Assembly: GCA_027886175.1 (NCBI GenBank)
Contig: JAJNNQ010000004.1
Span: forward strand, 3,558,001 to 3,622,000
DNA length: 64,000 nt
Source of the DNA: Phylloscopus collybita
Taxonomy: Eukaryota; Chordata; Aves; Passeriformes; Phylloscopidae
Direction: 5' to 3'
Positions 1 through 13,200 of the stretch are shown here, in pieces; within the stretch, counting starts at the first letter, position 1, and every line of letters starts with the position of its first letter. Made by a program: the position numbers and the translations under genes. Below the pieces are notes generated by a model, which worked only from the letters and a program-made list of their open reading frames with translations, did not search any database and had not been told where the DNA came from.

Positions 1-950
1 AGTCCACATGGGAATAGAGAAGCACTTTTCTGTCTTGGGAGTTAAAAAATAATTGACCTGTCTGAGAGTCACAGGATAGAGTCACTGATCGTATGAAAAA
101 TGCAGAGATGTCACGAGTGGAATCGTGCTGAAATCTGTTTCAGATGGTGCTTCTGAATGACCTGAAAATGTGTTTGGGTAGTTCATTAACAGTGCAGTGA
201 CAGCACTGTCATTATTTAGGTTAGTGACAGATGGATGATAAAGTCTTGGATAAAGTCTTTACAGTTCTGAGTGACAGGAGATTAACAAACCTGAAGTTGG
301 ATGTAGGTATGGATAAAAGGATACAATGAAAATGTTAGGGCTTTGCAGTGTACCGGAGAGAAACAAACAGGAGCATCAAATAGATGTGCATCTTTACAGC
401 CTACTCTTCACCTGTGAGAGTTCTGTGTGATTGTGAGTCATGTGGAAAGCAGAACTGTAAACTGCTTTCCCAGGTGAAAGAAGTGGTGGGTGTAAAATGA
501 AACTGAGACATGGAAGGTCCAGAACAAACAGGCTGAAGTTACTGTTTTCATGAGACACAAAACTTCATGGTGCAGGATGTTGTGGTTGCTAGAGGTTTGC
601 CTATGCTTAAGAAAAATAAAGGGATGCTTTCACAGAAGAGGAATCAAGTGAAAGCCATTAAATATGAATTACTACATATTCTAATGCTGCTTTCTAGGCA
701 TGTCCCTTACTTCAGGGAGTTTTCCAAAATAAACACATCTGCTCCTGAGATAAAGGGAAAAGGATTCTTTATCACTTGTTTGAGCCCCACTGGTGAAGTT
801 GCACCTTTTCTTTTTCTTGGTGAATTTTTGACAGATCAGATAGCTGCTCTCATCTTTAATTGAAGATTTCGTTTATGACATAGAAGTTTTTCCTACTGAA
901 CAGATTAGTTCTGGATTTGTTTCTTAACCTACTGGTATTTCTGTCTTGCA
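1..950. other. Unique non-coding sequence
   Basis: I recognise no repeat, exon or RNA gene here. If the downstream candidate terminal exon is real, this stretch would be the end of its last intron. The final 40 bases become pyrimidine-rich, ending in TTTCTGTCTTGCAG. Confidence 0.4.
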
Positions 951-3321
951 GAAAGCACCTCTACTGCTACATTATAGACCCAAAATGGACTTGCTGTAAG
1001 GGAACTTTATTGTCCTTCTGGACAGAGCTTTTTGCAGAGACTATCATCTGGCACCTTCTTAGTGCATCATTAATCACATGACACAAACCAGCTGAATAAT
1101 TTTGGAAGACTGGAGGGCTTTCATAGTGGACTGTCTGGAATATTTCTTCTAAAGATGTGTTATCTAGACTTCTGGGCAGACAATATTTATACTTTTTTTT
1201 GTATGGAAGAAAGAAGTTTCAACTCAGCAAGACACTACCAGCATTAAGTTTACAGATACTGAAAACACTTCACAGTTCCATGTAGCTCAGCCTGATTTGT
1301 CTCTTACAGTTACACACAGAAAAAAAGTGAGTGTTGTGGGGTGATATAAATATGTTGCTTTTGACACCGAGTTGCATTTAGTTACTTCTTGCATTCTAAA
1401 TCTTTAAAAACTATATTTTTGCAAAGTGTATTGTCTTATATAGTATGCCTGATTGCATTGGCTTTATTCAAGTTATTCTGTAGAGCATTGAACATACCTG
1501 ATAATACAGTGACTGGTGATAATTTATTATGCTGCATTGAAAACTTAAGAAAATCTGGGAAACCAATAAATTTGTCATTTTTGCCCAGTTATTGCTCTCC
1601 CTCACCTTGTGTTTTAATAAAGTTTTGATACTTCTGTATACGTGTTAATTTGGTAAGACTAATAGAAGTAATTTTAGTTGATCTTAATGTGCCGTGATAT
1701 ATATTTTGCTATGGTATAAATTGCACCAAGTAATGACAAATTCTCACAAGTGCTAGATTTGTGAATTTCTTAAAAAACAAGCATTTCTTATGTATTTGTG
1801 GCTTGCAGAAATCAGTTTTTAATTTAGGAAGAATTTGCTATCACTAGCTATTGAAACAGTGGCTCTTGTACAATTTTGAGAGTATTGCAGATTTTTCATT
1901 TCACTGAAAAATTTCCTCAGATATTATGGGCAGCTTTAAATTTCTTTAGCTGTTTTCTTATGAAACCATAGCATTTTCCTTACTGCAATTCCTAACTTAC
2001 GTGGGGTGAGGAGGAAGGGGGAGTCAAGACAAGCGTATTTTAGCACCTTTTGGCCTTAACTAATAATTTTGCTTGCATCAGCCCTAGTGGATGCAAGGTA
2101 ATACACATTCATGTATGTATGGGTACATATATCTATATACACATATAACTATGTATGTTATAGAAAGCACCGTCAATGGCACTTAGCAGGGCTCACTGCA
2201 CTTTTTGTAAGGCTTTTTGAACTAATTGGCTTTTAAAAAAACAGTAGTTGAAAGTGATTTCTGCAAGCTATATCCACTATGTATTGTCCATAGTACTATT
2301 GTAAGAACATTTGTCTGGCACGGGTGTGAAGTCACTGAAAACAGTGTATGCTCTTAATACTGCCAGCTGGAAATAGTTAATCTAATTTTTGGAAGAGTTT
2401 TCCTGTCAGCTGAAAATGCTAGTTGTTATTCCTATTATTAAACCCTGTTATTTTTTGATAAATTGTCTTTTGATAAGAAGCCCTGCTTCCTCTTGCTGTG
2501 CTCCTTTGCTTCTTCTGCTAGAAAGTGTTACTTGATAACCAGAAGCTGATACTGCAAGAGATTTATCTAAGCATTTTAAATATTCTTCCTCTTGAGTTTT
2601 CAAAGTGCTACATTCCTCAGCACATTTCCCTTTATTTCCTTCCCTGGAGTCTTCAGTTCTCCTTTCTCAGCTCTGCTGCTGCTTTGTGCTTACCTTTGAC
2701 AACAGGGCTCCTTATTTTTGATTACAGTCACAGATGCGAGTAGGAAGGAAATAAAAAAAATCATTTGAGCAGAGAATGAAAAGGAGCCTCCTGAATTGTG
2801 GAGATGGAAAGGAGAGCTGCACAAAGAACATGCTGCTGTCCTTGCAGGTGAAAGTCTAAGATAGCTGCACTTGAATGTTTAGGTTACACAGAACTCCACA
2901 TCTGGTTCTTGTGTGCTGTTGTGTGTGTGCATGTCTGTGATTCATGGAATCAAATTTGGTTCTGATTTTGTCTTGCTGTTTGTGTATTTTCAGCTTTTTT
3001 TTCTGTGTTTAGCATTACTTGATCTGGCAGAAAAGAACAAATGACATTGTGTGTCTACCATTTTTAAAACTTTCCATGAAAGCAGTGAATGCAGGTGGTA
3101 TGATGTGTACACAAGCTGACATACTGGGCCTCTTTGGAGCTGTTTCTTATGTGGTCATTACTGTTGTAGTATAGTGGTTTTGCCACTGAGGCATTGAGAA
3201 TATGGGCAGGACTATAAGGGTCCTCGCTCTGTGCACCCAGAGTATACACACAGTGGCTGTACCTGATGTAGACATAAAACTAAAGCTGCCAGACAGCATT
3301 CTGATTAACCACCTTAATCAG

Positions 3322-3372
3322 AATATATATATATACACACAAACAAAAATATATATACATATACACATATAA
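3322..3372. repeat. Imperfect TA/CA dinucleotide tract
   Basis: Alternating AT, with short AC and ACAAACA interruptions, over about 50 bp. An ordinary short microsatellite. Confidence 0.8.
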
Positions 3373-6235
3373 ATGAGATCTGTCTACCTCAAGTGTGTGT
3401 ACTGCAGAAAACTTTTGTATGACTAGATATTGACGCAGTGCTGTTAAAGTACATTGGGATTTCATTACTTCCTTGTGTACTTGAGCAACTGAGAAATTAA
3501 TCACAAATACACATTCAGAAGCCTTTCAAATCTCTCTCTTGCTGTAACAACTTACAGTACAGAACTTTTAAGTTTATAACCATCTTTAGAATCACTTGAA
3601 TTTGTTATGGTGCTATCAGTATATAGAAAACTCTGTTTATATGGATACATAAATTCAAGCCAGTATTAATACCTATAGCTGGGGTTTTTGCTTGTAATTG
3701 TGTGTAACTGCTTTTGCAATGTGTTTAATCTAATAAAACCACACCATTAAAAAAGGCAAAAAAAAAGCAAAGAAAACCAAACAAAAAACCCCCAAACCAA
3801 CAAAAAACTCCAAAATTACTCAGTTGTTTTTCTAAATCACATGTGATAACATCTTCACTACAAAAATTGCCCTCGAGAGTGGTGTGATTGTGTCTGTACC
3901 ATATGTTAGTCTCACTAAAAGACTACAATGTAGGGCAAGGTCTTTTTTGGGTCTTGTTTGGGCCTTGTTTAATTTCTGTGACACTTAGGAGACAATTTAT
4001 ATCAAGATTATATTGGGTAAAGTAACCCTTACACTGTTCAAAGTTGAACTAAAATTGGGACTCGGCCATAGATATTTCTTAGTCCTGGTGAGATCATGGT
4101 AGTTTGTTTTGACTTTTGTGAAGATGCCATTACTGTGAAGTAGTTTTTACAATTTCTTACGCTGGTAAATAGTTGCGGTAAGGAAGTATCGTTTTGCATT
4201 ATCCTCAGCAGCAATGAGACTGATGAATCACCCAGGCTTAGAGTCTCATTAAGTATACTTTCATTAAAAATAAAGAATTCAGATAGAATATATAATATTG
4301 AATTTAAATAAGATTTGGGGGTTTAAATTTTAACTTTATGAAATTATTTATTCTATTTTAAGCCTTCTGTCTTATTTTACCATCCAAGTATTTTTGGTTT
4401 CAGTGGTCCAGCTTTATTTACGGGCATATAAAATGAAATTCTAAGGTGTTTTTACAAGCTTCTTCTTTTTACATTGAGTTTGAGTAGCTTTCATCTGTAT
4501 GTTTTTGTTTTGTATGGATAAAGAGCATTACTTATGCTTTTGTGCAATAGGTTTGAAACACGCATTTATTAGGCTTATGTTTAAATTGTAAATGTAGCAT
4601 CTACTTACCATTACATTTAAAAGGAATGTAGATGGCTTTTCTCACTTGTTCAAATGGAGTTTTATTTGAGGCTGTTATTTGGGGGTGGACGTGTGTGTTT
4701 ATGCTTTGTACCATTTTTTATTTTAAGAGTGAAATGGGGGATTTAAAAAATTTCTGTAAGTACAAGAACTATATGTCAGCAATATTTTAAAATAAACGAT
4801 CTTGCAAGAAACCTTAATGTGAATTGTGGAAGCAATCGACAAGACTTGCAGCCTATCTGAAAATGTTTCGTGCCATTGTTAGGTCTGGTATATTTGTGTA
4901 CCATCACACCTGGGAATATTTTTTCTACTGGTTGTGCAATAGTATACACAACACTGTCACTCAGGAGATATGGAACCATAAAAAATATCAGACTACAACT
5001 ATGATGGTGCTATTTTTTTCAATAGGCTATGGGCCTTTGAAAGCTTATCTGGCTCTTATTGTCTTTACAACAACACAGTCCTAGGGGATTTACAGATTTT
5101 TTTTTCTACTAGATGATAAATATAACTTGCTATTTTACAGCATTCTGCATATTACGTTGAGATAAATATAATAGGAAAAAGCCACCCAGTCTGTACATCA
5201 GTGAGATGAATCTTAGGTACACGTTTTGTACAGAAGGCTTTACTGAACAGAAAAATCAAGTTTCTGCTTTTCCTCAGGTAATCACTACAGTTTGGATGTT
5301 TCACTGAAAACATTAATGCAACTTCAGTTAGTCTGCCTAAAGTTGGTAACAGGAAAAGAAATTGTTCCACACACAAGTCTCCCTACATAAGATATAATTA
5401 GATGTTTCTTGGGTCTTGAGATCTGTTTTTGAAGAAAAAGCTTAAAAAAAAAAAGCAGAGAATAACATTAAAGATCTCCAACAATGCTTCGGTCTCTGCT
5501 CTAATCAAAACTTGCAGTCAAGACAAAAATTACCTAGGAACTTGGGTCTTGTGGCAAGTCAACAGGTAAAGTTTTACTGGTTTACTTATATACAAATTAA
5601 AGCTATGACTCTACTATTTGCTCCATACTTTATCCTATTTAGAGATTTTTTGAAATCTTTTGAAGCCACAATGACCTGTCCGTGTCCTGGTGGTAGGGTA
5701 GGAACTAAATGTCCAATTCTATGAACATTTACATTGGTAACTTTACTAATAACCTGGATGGTTCCACAGAAAGCCGTGGGATCATTCATTCAGAGGTATG
5801 GCTGAAGGAGGAACTCTTGAGTTTTGAATACTGTTTGAATATTTTTTTTATTTCTGTTTGAAACTGAAAGTATTGGTTTGATGGAATCTTTAATTCAAGT
5901 GACTTATCTGGACAAAAGGAAAGTTTGTTCTTTCCTTCTGCAAACAGGATAATTTTGCAGTTAAGGGACAATTAGCCAGTGCAACCACTAAGCCTTTTAT
6001 CCTCATATGTGGCATAATAAAGATTCTGGAAATGTCGGAGTGTAAAACCATATTTTTGGCTTAGCTTCGTTTAAAAGTTTACAATTTTTTATGCTTTGTG
6101 TTGCTGTGTAATTTCTGTACTACTGGTGGCTAGTTTTGTCTGAATAAGCCTTTTGGGGATTAATGCTTAATGTTTTGATTTTATGATAGTGAAGCTTGTA
6201 TCCAGTGTTTTGCCAATGAATATTATATGCTTGTT

Positions 6236-6241
6236 AATAAA
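6236..6241 (+). promoter_or_regulatory. Candidate polyadenylation signal AATAAA
   Basis: AATAAA in the context TTGTTAATAAAAGCAGAG, the last AATAAA of the repeat-free left block. It would be the distal end of the tentative 3' UTR. The motif alone is weak evidence. Confidence 0.3.
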
Positions 6242-6260
6242 AGCAGAGAAACTAACTGAA

Positions 6261-9200
6261 ATGCTGTGAGGCTCTAAGTTTTTGTCCCATTCTCTCCCGG
6301 GAACATAAGGAACTAGCAGTCATCGTAGCACTGAATAAATGCAGTGTGACTGAAACAGAGGTGGTGTGGCATTGCATTGTCATAAAATCTGCCTTTTACT
6401 CAAAACACAACAGTGGCCTAAAGTGTTACTCCACTGGTATGTCTGTGACAAGTGTGTGTCAAGTAACTGCCAGATAGGAAATTAAATGGCTTCAGTCACC
6501 AAGAGGGAAAACAGCATTATCCTGGTGTCATTATGTACCTGGGTTGAAAGGTGCTTAACTGACCTGTATGTGTTCCTCTCACCCTTGCCTTTACAAATGC
6601 CTGGTTGGGAGAATACATTAACAATGCAGAACAGATGCTACAGTAGTTGAATTTCTTGCAGCATCTGCGTGCTGTAATGCAGATGTACATCTTGTGAACT
6701 CTACATGCTGAGAGGGCAGCACCTTTATTTATGCTCTTGGCTTGTTAGGAACTGCCAGCCACTCCAGGCTGCTTTGAAGTTGGTTTTAGTCATATACATA
6801 TTTCTTACTTGCACTGATATTACCCGTGCGTAATTGTCCTGAGGAGAAAGGCATTTGCTACTTGCTAGCTTCATTTAAATATCAGTATGAGAGACTAACT
6901 GCAGAAAAGTCTCCTTGCCCGTGTATAGTCACTTAAAAGTGAATGAAAATTAGCACTAATTCAGCAAGTGTTATATTTTGTAAGTCTTCCATGACTTTAT
7001 TAGAAGTGGTTCTAATAATTACCTGAACTTTGTGCTACTGGTTGCTGCCATCTGTGAAGTAACCAGTGATGGGCCTGGCTCTCTTCCTTTTCTGAACATG
7101 GAGTTATTCTAACAGATAGAGTAAAACTTTTCCTATTTGACTGAAATTCCCAAGCATCACAAAAAGAAATTGTGCTGACAGTTGTGTTTACTAGAGCTGA
7201 AAGCATAAACCTGCCCTGCAGCCAGTAGGAACTAATTACATTTTTTTCACCAGAGGTAATACAATATGAAAAAGTTTTTACTGGTATTTCTTACTTTATA
7301 TGTAACTGATATTTTCTTATTTTGCTGATTGATGATTCTGCTATAAAAGATCGTTACTTTGAGTGGAATACCTCTTTTTTGTGCAATAACTTCTTCCTTG
7401 GCATTAGAGCAGTCAGAGAAAAATATATCAATTGAATATGCTTTTAAGATAGATCAGTTCAGCTGTTTAAACCCAGGTGTAGACATACTCAGGATTCAAT
7501 TGGTCTCAACTCAAGTTAGGCTTAATTCAGTGCCACATATGAATATGGGGTATACTGCAGTGCAAATCTCTGTGAACCTCTGTAACAAGTCACAGTGTGT
7601 CTTTAATTTCTAATATCATCCTCATTTAGCATTTTATGTTCTTTACTTTTTTAGACTTCTGTTTGATTAGCTGTTCTTTGAGAAGGTCAGGCAATGATCT
7701 GTGGTGTTAGTGGAGAAAAAAGTTTATAAGGGTACTCCGAGAGATTCGGCTACTAAGAGGAAAATGTGGTCCACATTTGTACAAATATGCCTAGTCTTTC
7801 ACATGGCAATATGCTTGCATTTGTCACTATGTAGAGGGGTTTTAGGGTTTGAACTGGACATGTCTGTGCCTTGTGGGTTTTGTGTAATGCTCACATGTTG
7901 ATGTGTCCATGGAAATAAGAACAAAAATGAAAGCCATTGGGTTCAGTACAAAGATTGATTGGGTGGTTTCCATGGGAAGATGTTGTCATTAAAGCCTTGC
8001 CTGTTGTTTTCTGCCCCTATTTGTAGGTTGTAATTTCACTTTCTTGAGATGCGTGTTTCTTCACACACCTGAAGAAAGTAAAACTTCATTCTTATTAAAT
8101 TCTTTAAGGCTATTTGTTTGTTCGTTTTCTCCTTTTATGCAAAGTTCACTGTCCCTTGCCTGAATCCTTGTTCAAGAGAACACAAAGGCTTTGATTCTGG
8201 GTGCTCCAAGGCTGCACCATGTGACAGTTTCCATTGCTGTTGGGAACAGTGCTGATTGCTGATGCAGAAAATAATCTCTGTACTTCTGGTCTTTTCTACT
8301 GGTTCTCAGCAGGGTGCAGAGCAGAAGTTCTGCTTTGGTGTATTTTGTAATACAATGTATTGTCCAAATGCTTCTGTTTTCCCATTTAAGCAATGCCTTT
8401 GTAACCAGCTGCAATGGCTTGTATTAGCATTACTTGGATTATTGTTTAAATGTATTTTGCTGTTTTCCAGAAGTGCCTGGAAAGAGACTATTACACTAGT
8501 GAATCTGGATGTCAGGTAGAATATATCCCTTGGGCCTGCTCTCACACCTCTGGAAAAGATTCCTTTCTCTGCTTCATGTCAGTGTTATGGACTGCAGCTG
8601 CAACATCTGAGATTTGATGACTTCAACAGCAATGCTCAGCTTTGAGGGTTTCTCTGTATTTTATTGCAGCCATTGCAGTGGGAATTGCTCAGAAATGGTC
8701 AATGCAGATTTGAAACACAGATGATGAGTTGTTTCTGGATCCTCTGCCACTGGCACCTGAATAGATACTGTGTGTTGTGACCCAAGAGAAAGCAGGCTTC
8801 TCATTCTGATGACTGTCTTCTCTTTCCCTAGAAAACAAACAGTCCCAAGTCTGTGCATTTTGATATGACAGGGACTGCTTCACCATTTCTCTCTTCAAGG
8901 GCTTTTTGAGATTAGAGTATCCTTTACAGATAGGGTTGCCTATTCAGGCTCGCCAAGTCTCATAAGTAACTTTGCTGGTTTTAGTCAGAATGGCCGGAGG
9001 CCAAAGAGGTGCAAAGAGTTGCTCACAGGACTGTGATGGGCAGCTATGGTACCTCGCATTGCCTTAAAGAAAGTTCACAGAACTGACATACTAGATGGGT
9101 CCCACCTTCAGCATTTTCCACAGCTGATTGGCATCTTGGTATTTTTTTGTCTGAGGGTCCTTCTTTAGAAAGCATGCTTTCGACTTGCCTTGGGCCTCAT

Positions 9201-10007
9201 TCTCTTGCTTCATTGGCTTTGTTGGGTTGACTGCCTTTGCTGCTGCAGTGTGGGAGCTGTTCCTGCTGGCTGTGACAAGGCCTTACCTCTCCATCTTTCC
9301 CTATTCAGTTATGCTGATCTGTCACCCATTTGATGTTGCACATCATGTTTTAAGTGGTGCAGGTGACGGTTCAGCTTCCTGCTTCATGCTAGGAGCAGGA
9401 GCCAGTTCTGTTCGTGCTGTTACAATCCACCCCCATCATGGAGGAGCAAAGAAAACTCTGTGAATAAAGTGGGACGAACTCAAAGGTTCAGTTATTCCCA
9501 GAAAAAAAGAATAAAACCAAAACGAGGTTAAACACAGATACCAAAAAAGTGGATATATTTTACTTTAACAGTAAAAGAGGCAAAGAGAAAGAAAACTTGA
9601 AAAAAGTTAGAAAAAGCTACGGTTTTTTAAAAAGTTCACCACCACACTGTTGCTACTTTTTTTGCCACTCATACCAGGGGCAAGGTAGTTTGTACCTTTT
9701 TTTTCTTATTTTCTGCCATTTGAAGCATCTTAGCTGCCTTCTCCAATCTCGAGAGCAGCTGAACTGGAAAGCAACCACCCATCCCCTGAAGTGCAGGCAC
9801 AGTGCCTGATCTCTGTTGGTCAAGCCTCAGTCCACTCGCAGTGGTCTCACCAAAGAAGGCAGGAGTAGGGAGATGGGAGTAGGGAGGTAGGATTAAGGAG
9901 TCTCTCACTTGAGACTTCTGTACAGGGAAGAAGGATTGGAGGATTCTCTCAAGCTGGCAGCCTTGGCTCTTGGTGGCCTCGGGATGTCTCGCAACAGGCG
10001 GTGGTTG
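6261..10007. other. Non-coding, nothing firmly recognised
   Basis: No exon or RNA gene recognised. From about 9.4 kb the sequence turns to A-rich and T-rich runs with AATAAAG near 9463. It could belong to an old LTR element joined to the T-rich tract, but I found no paired termini or target duplication. Confidence 0.4.
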
Positions 10008-10213
10008 GTTTTTTTTGTGGTTTTTTTTTGTGTTTTTTTTTTGGTTTTTTTTTTGGTTTTTTTTTGTTTTTTTTTTTTTTGTTTTGTTTTGTTTTTTTTT
10101 TTTTTTTGTTTTGTTTTTTTTTTTTGTTTTTTTTTTGTTTTTTTTTTGTTTTTTTTTTTTGTTTGTTTTTTGTTTTTTGTTTTTTGTTTTTTGTTTTTTG
10201 TTTTTTTTTTTTT
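10008..10213. repeat. T-rich low-complexity tract (T-runs broken by single G)
   Basis: About 205 bp made almost only of T, with isolated G or short GG, including several TTTTTTG-like units at the 3' end. Both strands stay open, giving poly-Phe/Leu or poly-Lys reading frames that are artefacts of composition. It is probably an expanded and decayed poly(T), or the poly(A) of a minus-strand insertion. Confidence 0.9.
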
Positions 10214-13200
10214 GGGTCTCAAGCCAGGCTTCTCAGAATCCATCCTGCACATAGTTTTCAGGTGGTCAAAAGAGATCTTTGTAAGCAGACATAATGATGA
10301 AGCATATTTTGTAGCCTTTCTCTTACTATCAGGTTCTGCAGACACAGGCACTCATAATGTTAAAAATTATCTGCCGTTTTCTGGATTTTGTCTCCAACTG
10401 GAGTTGGAGAGGAGACTGATTTTATTAATAATGAATCATTATCCATAATTCATGGAAGAGGTAAGAACTATGTGTAGACTAACACCCTAAGTGCCTGGAA
10501 CATACAAAATGTAATTATTCTGGCTGTGGATCTGAAAGGATAGCCACTCTTACATAACTGATGATAGACCTAATTTGAAGTCAAAGAAAAAAAAATGTAA
10601 TTCTGCAGGAGATTCTGAAGGTCATGAGGAAGGGTGAGCTGATTGAAACAGTGAAGTCTGTGCTTAGACAAGGGAAAACAACGTGGGTTTCACAGGGGTT
10701 ACTTGGGATGTCTGAGAAGTCCATACACTTCTGAGTGCAAAGTTACTGGAAAAGGACACAATAGAAAAGAGAGATGCGTTGCAAAATGCTTGTTCCAGTA
10801 CATGAGGTTGCTTTGGCTTTTGTGTCACGTACCACGTAATGTCTCGTTGCATGTTGGAGGTGCTTGGGCATGTGTCCCTGCATTCTTCCTGGTGACCCAG
10901 CAGCCCCAGAGCAGAAGCTGTGCAAGAAGGCCCTTACTGAGTCCCATGGCTGTAAGGGAGTAAGGTCCTTGGTTAGAAAGGAGGCTCCAAGGTGGCCAGT
11001 CACAGCTGCGGGGTGGGGGGAAGAAACTGTGTCCTGGGGTGTTCCAGAGTCATTGGATCACCTCTGGGGTGATCAAAGCCCTGGGAGTGGCAAGAAGGGT
11101 ATCCAAAGACAAGAGTGTAGCTTTATGGATGGCTACCAGCCAGACAGCCTCAGGGAAAAGAGTATTTAGTGGGGTAGATCATGGCTGCAGATAATGTGAT
11201 GCACTAGCTGACTTCATCAGTGTACACTCAGCTATATGCTAACACATGTCTTTTAGCATTAGAATTGCAATTGGAAAAGCCTCTTGGTTTTACTCTTCAC
11301 TGTGTAGAAACCTGACTTCCTGATAGCAACATGAAAGCACAGAGATGAGCTTTACTTGACATTCATGCATCTGCATACTGTGGAATGGATCTATTTGAAA
11401 ACTATGTTCCTTGTTAGCCATTTGCAGCCTGTTTCAGAGGAGCCAAAGTCATGCATAACATGTAGCAAAAAAATCAGAGGCTGAACAGCACACTGCTCGC
11501 AGAAGTGGTTTATTAGGGAAAAGCAAAGTTTTGAGAAACACAGGCACTTTTGTCTAGAAACCAAAGACGAAACGAAAGCTCAGAACTGGCACCAGTAGCA
11601 GAACATGTGGACTGCACTTGCTTGTGTGTGTTTGTGTGTGCTGGGGCCTCTGAGCTTCAGCTGTAATCATTCACAGAAAGCATTTACTCAGTGCAAGGTG
11701 GACTGAAATCAGTCCCCTGCCTGTCCAATAGCTAGACACCAAATCCCAGTCTCCCCAGTTGCTGTTGCTTGGGCGTCCATGCCTTGGAGGCCACAGCTGC
11801 ATTCCAGCTCCTGGTACTGACCAGCACACACATCACTCACCATCCTTCAGACACCTGCACGCAGAACTGAGTGTCCCTCACACAGGAAGGGGGTAGAAAG
11901 GATTTCACTATGAAAGATGAGACAGACACACACCAAGTACAGAGTAAGACATAGGTACTGACAAGTTGACAAATCTGCTCCTTTTAAATCCCTGAGCTGT
12001 AAGCTCAGTTTTATGATGTTTTTTCATCCCTCAAATCACCTAAGCCTCTCCCTTTTCCTGCCTTTGTTTCCTTCCCTAAACATCCCATAATAAATCCTGT
12101 GCAATCCAGAACTGCTTTTCCTCTGCATTTCATACAACATCTCATAGCCCTAAGCAGCAAACCCCCTCAGACACCTGATCTGGAGAGCTGCTCCTGAATG
12201 GTTCATGAGGGTGGATGTGACACCTGAACACTGGGCTGATAGTTCTCCTGGGACAGCCCTCAGAGGGGTTGGACAAGGCTCCTCAAGAGTCGTTTATTTT
12301 CCTGCCATTATGTCCCTGTGTCAGAATTAAATAAAGGCTAAAACGAAATCATTCTGGTACAAAAGTGATTCAGTTTTGCTGCTGTAGACATGCAGAGTAG
12401 CAGGAGGGGTAGACAAGAGCTGGTTGCAGATCTTGCTTGCTTCTCTTGTTGGAAAGACTGGACAGGATGCTCACTGCTGTAAGGTATCTTTAAAGGACAA
12501 CAAAGCACATCTCAGCTGCAGTCAGACTTTGTGCATTTATGAATTTTCCAAGACATTTTGAATAGACTCTTTAAAGCCCACCACTACTTTTTGGAAGAGA
12601 AGAGGAAGCCTATTACTTTTAACACTATCAAGCATGCCTATATTAAATACTTCCCATCCCTTACAATGTGGTGGCAGTGCTCCCCTTTGCAGGAAAAATA
12701 ATTCTTCCTGGAAAGCTTCTGTAGGTAATCGTCTTGAGGTTTGGTAAGTGCTTTGCACAGATTCCTCTCCTCATGTGTTCAGCTTTGCTTTGGGGCAAAA
12801 ATAAAGGATTATAGCTGGCAAAGTAAAGTACAAGCTGAGCTGTCCACAGGCTTTGAGTGCACTAACAGCAGTGTGGCAGCTACCTGACGGCTTTTCAAAG
12901 CAACAGGCTTTCTAGACAGACTGGAAGTGGGGTCACAGTCAGGGGTGGACTGTTGTGAAATGTCACAGGAGGGAGGACTGACATTTAGAGAGCACTTAAA
13001 CTAATGGCTTTTTTTATGCTATGCCTCCTCCTGGTTTACATTCTGGAGGTATGTCCACGCTTGTGCTTTCAAAATTCAATTTTTTTGAGCTAATGGTGGG
13101 TTCTGTGGAGCACATCCTAGTCCAGGGAGTACAAAACAAGCTGAGTTTTGTTTAATGTTTGATGTCTTTTCATCCTGGTCAACCTTGCTTTTCTCTAGCT

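Larger units (their letters stand above)
951..6260 (+). other. Candidate terminal exon and long 3' UTR (tentative)
   Basis: A pyrimidine-rich tract ending TTTCTGTCTTGCAG near 950 resembles a vertebrate 3' splice acceptor. All three frames after it close within about 45 codons, so at most a short C-terminal coding piece would follow. Downstream are AT-rich, repeat-poor DNA and several AATAAA motifs, at about 1617, 3730 and 6236-6241. The last sits in sequence that reads like the end of a 3' UTR. I could not identify a protein from any frame. The alternative is plain intronic or intergenic DNA with chance signals. Confidence 0.27.

Noticed and set aside
9415..10430. LTR element around the T-rich tract
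   Set aside because: It has AATAAAG and A-rich blocks, but I could not define ends or find a related copy.
9905..10448. Lys- or Phe-rich open frames across the T-rich tract
   Set aside because: They are produced by low-complexity T/G composition on both strands and have no gene signals.
11480..12360. Eroded minus-strand LTR
   Set aside because: A reverse-strand AATAAA and LTR-like composition are present, but no paired termini, target duplication or second copy in the window.
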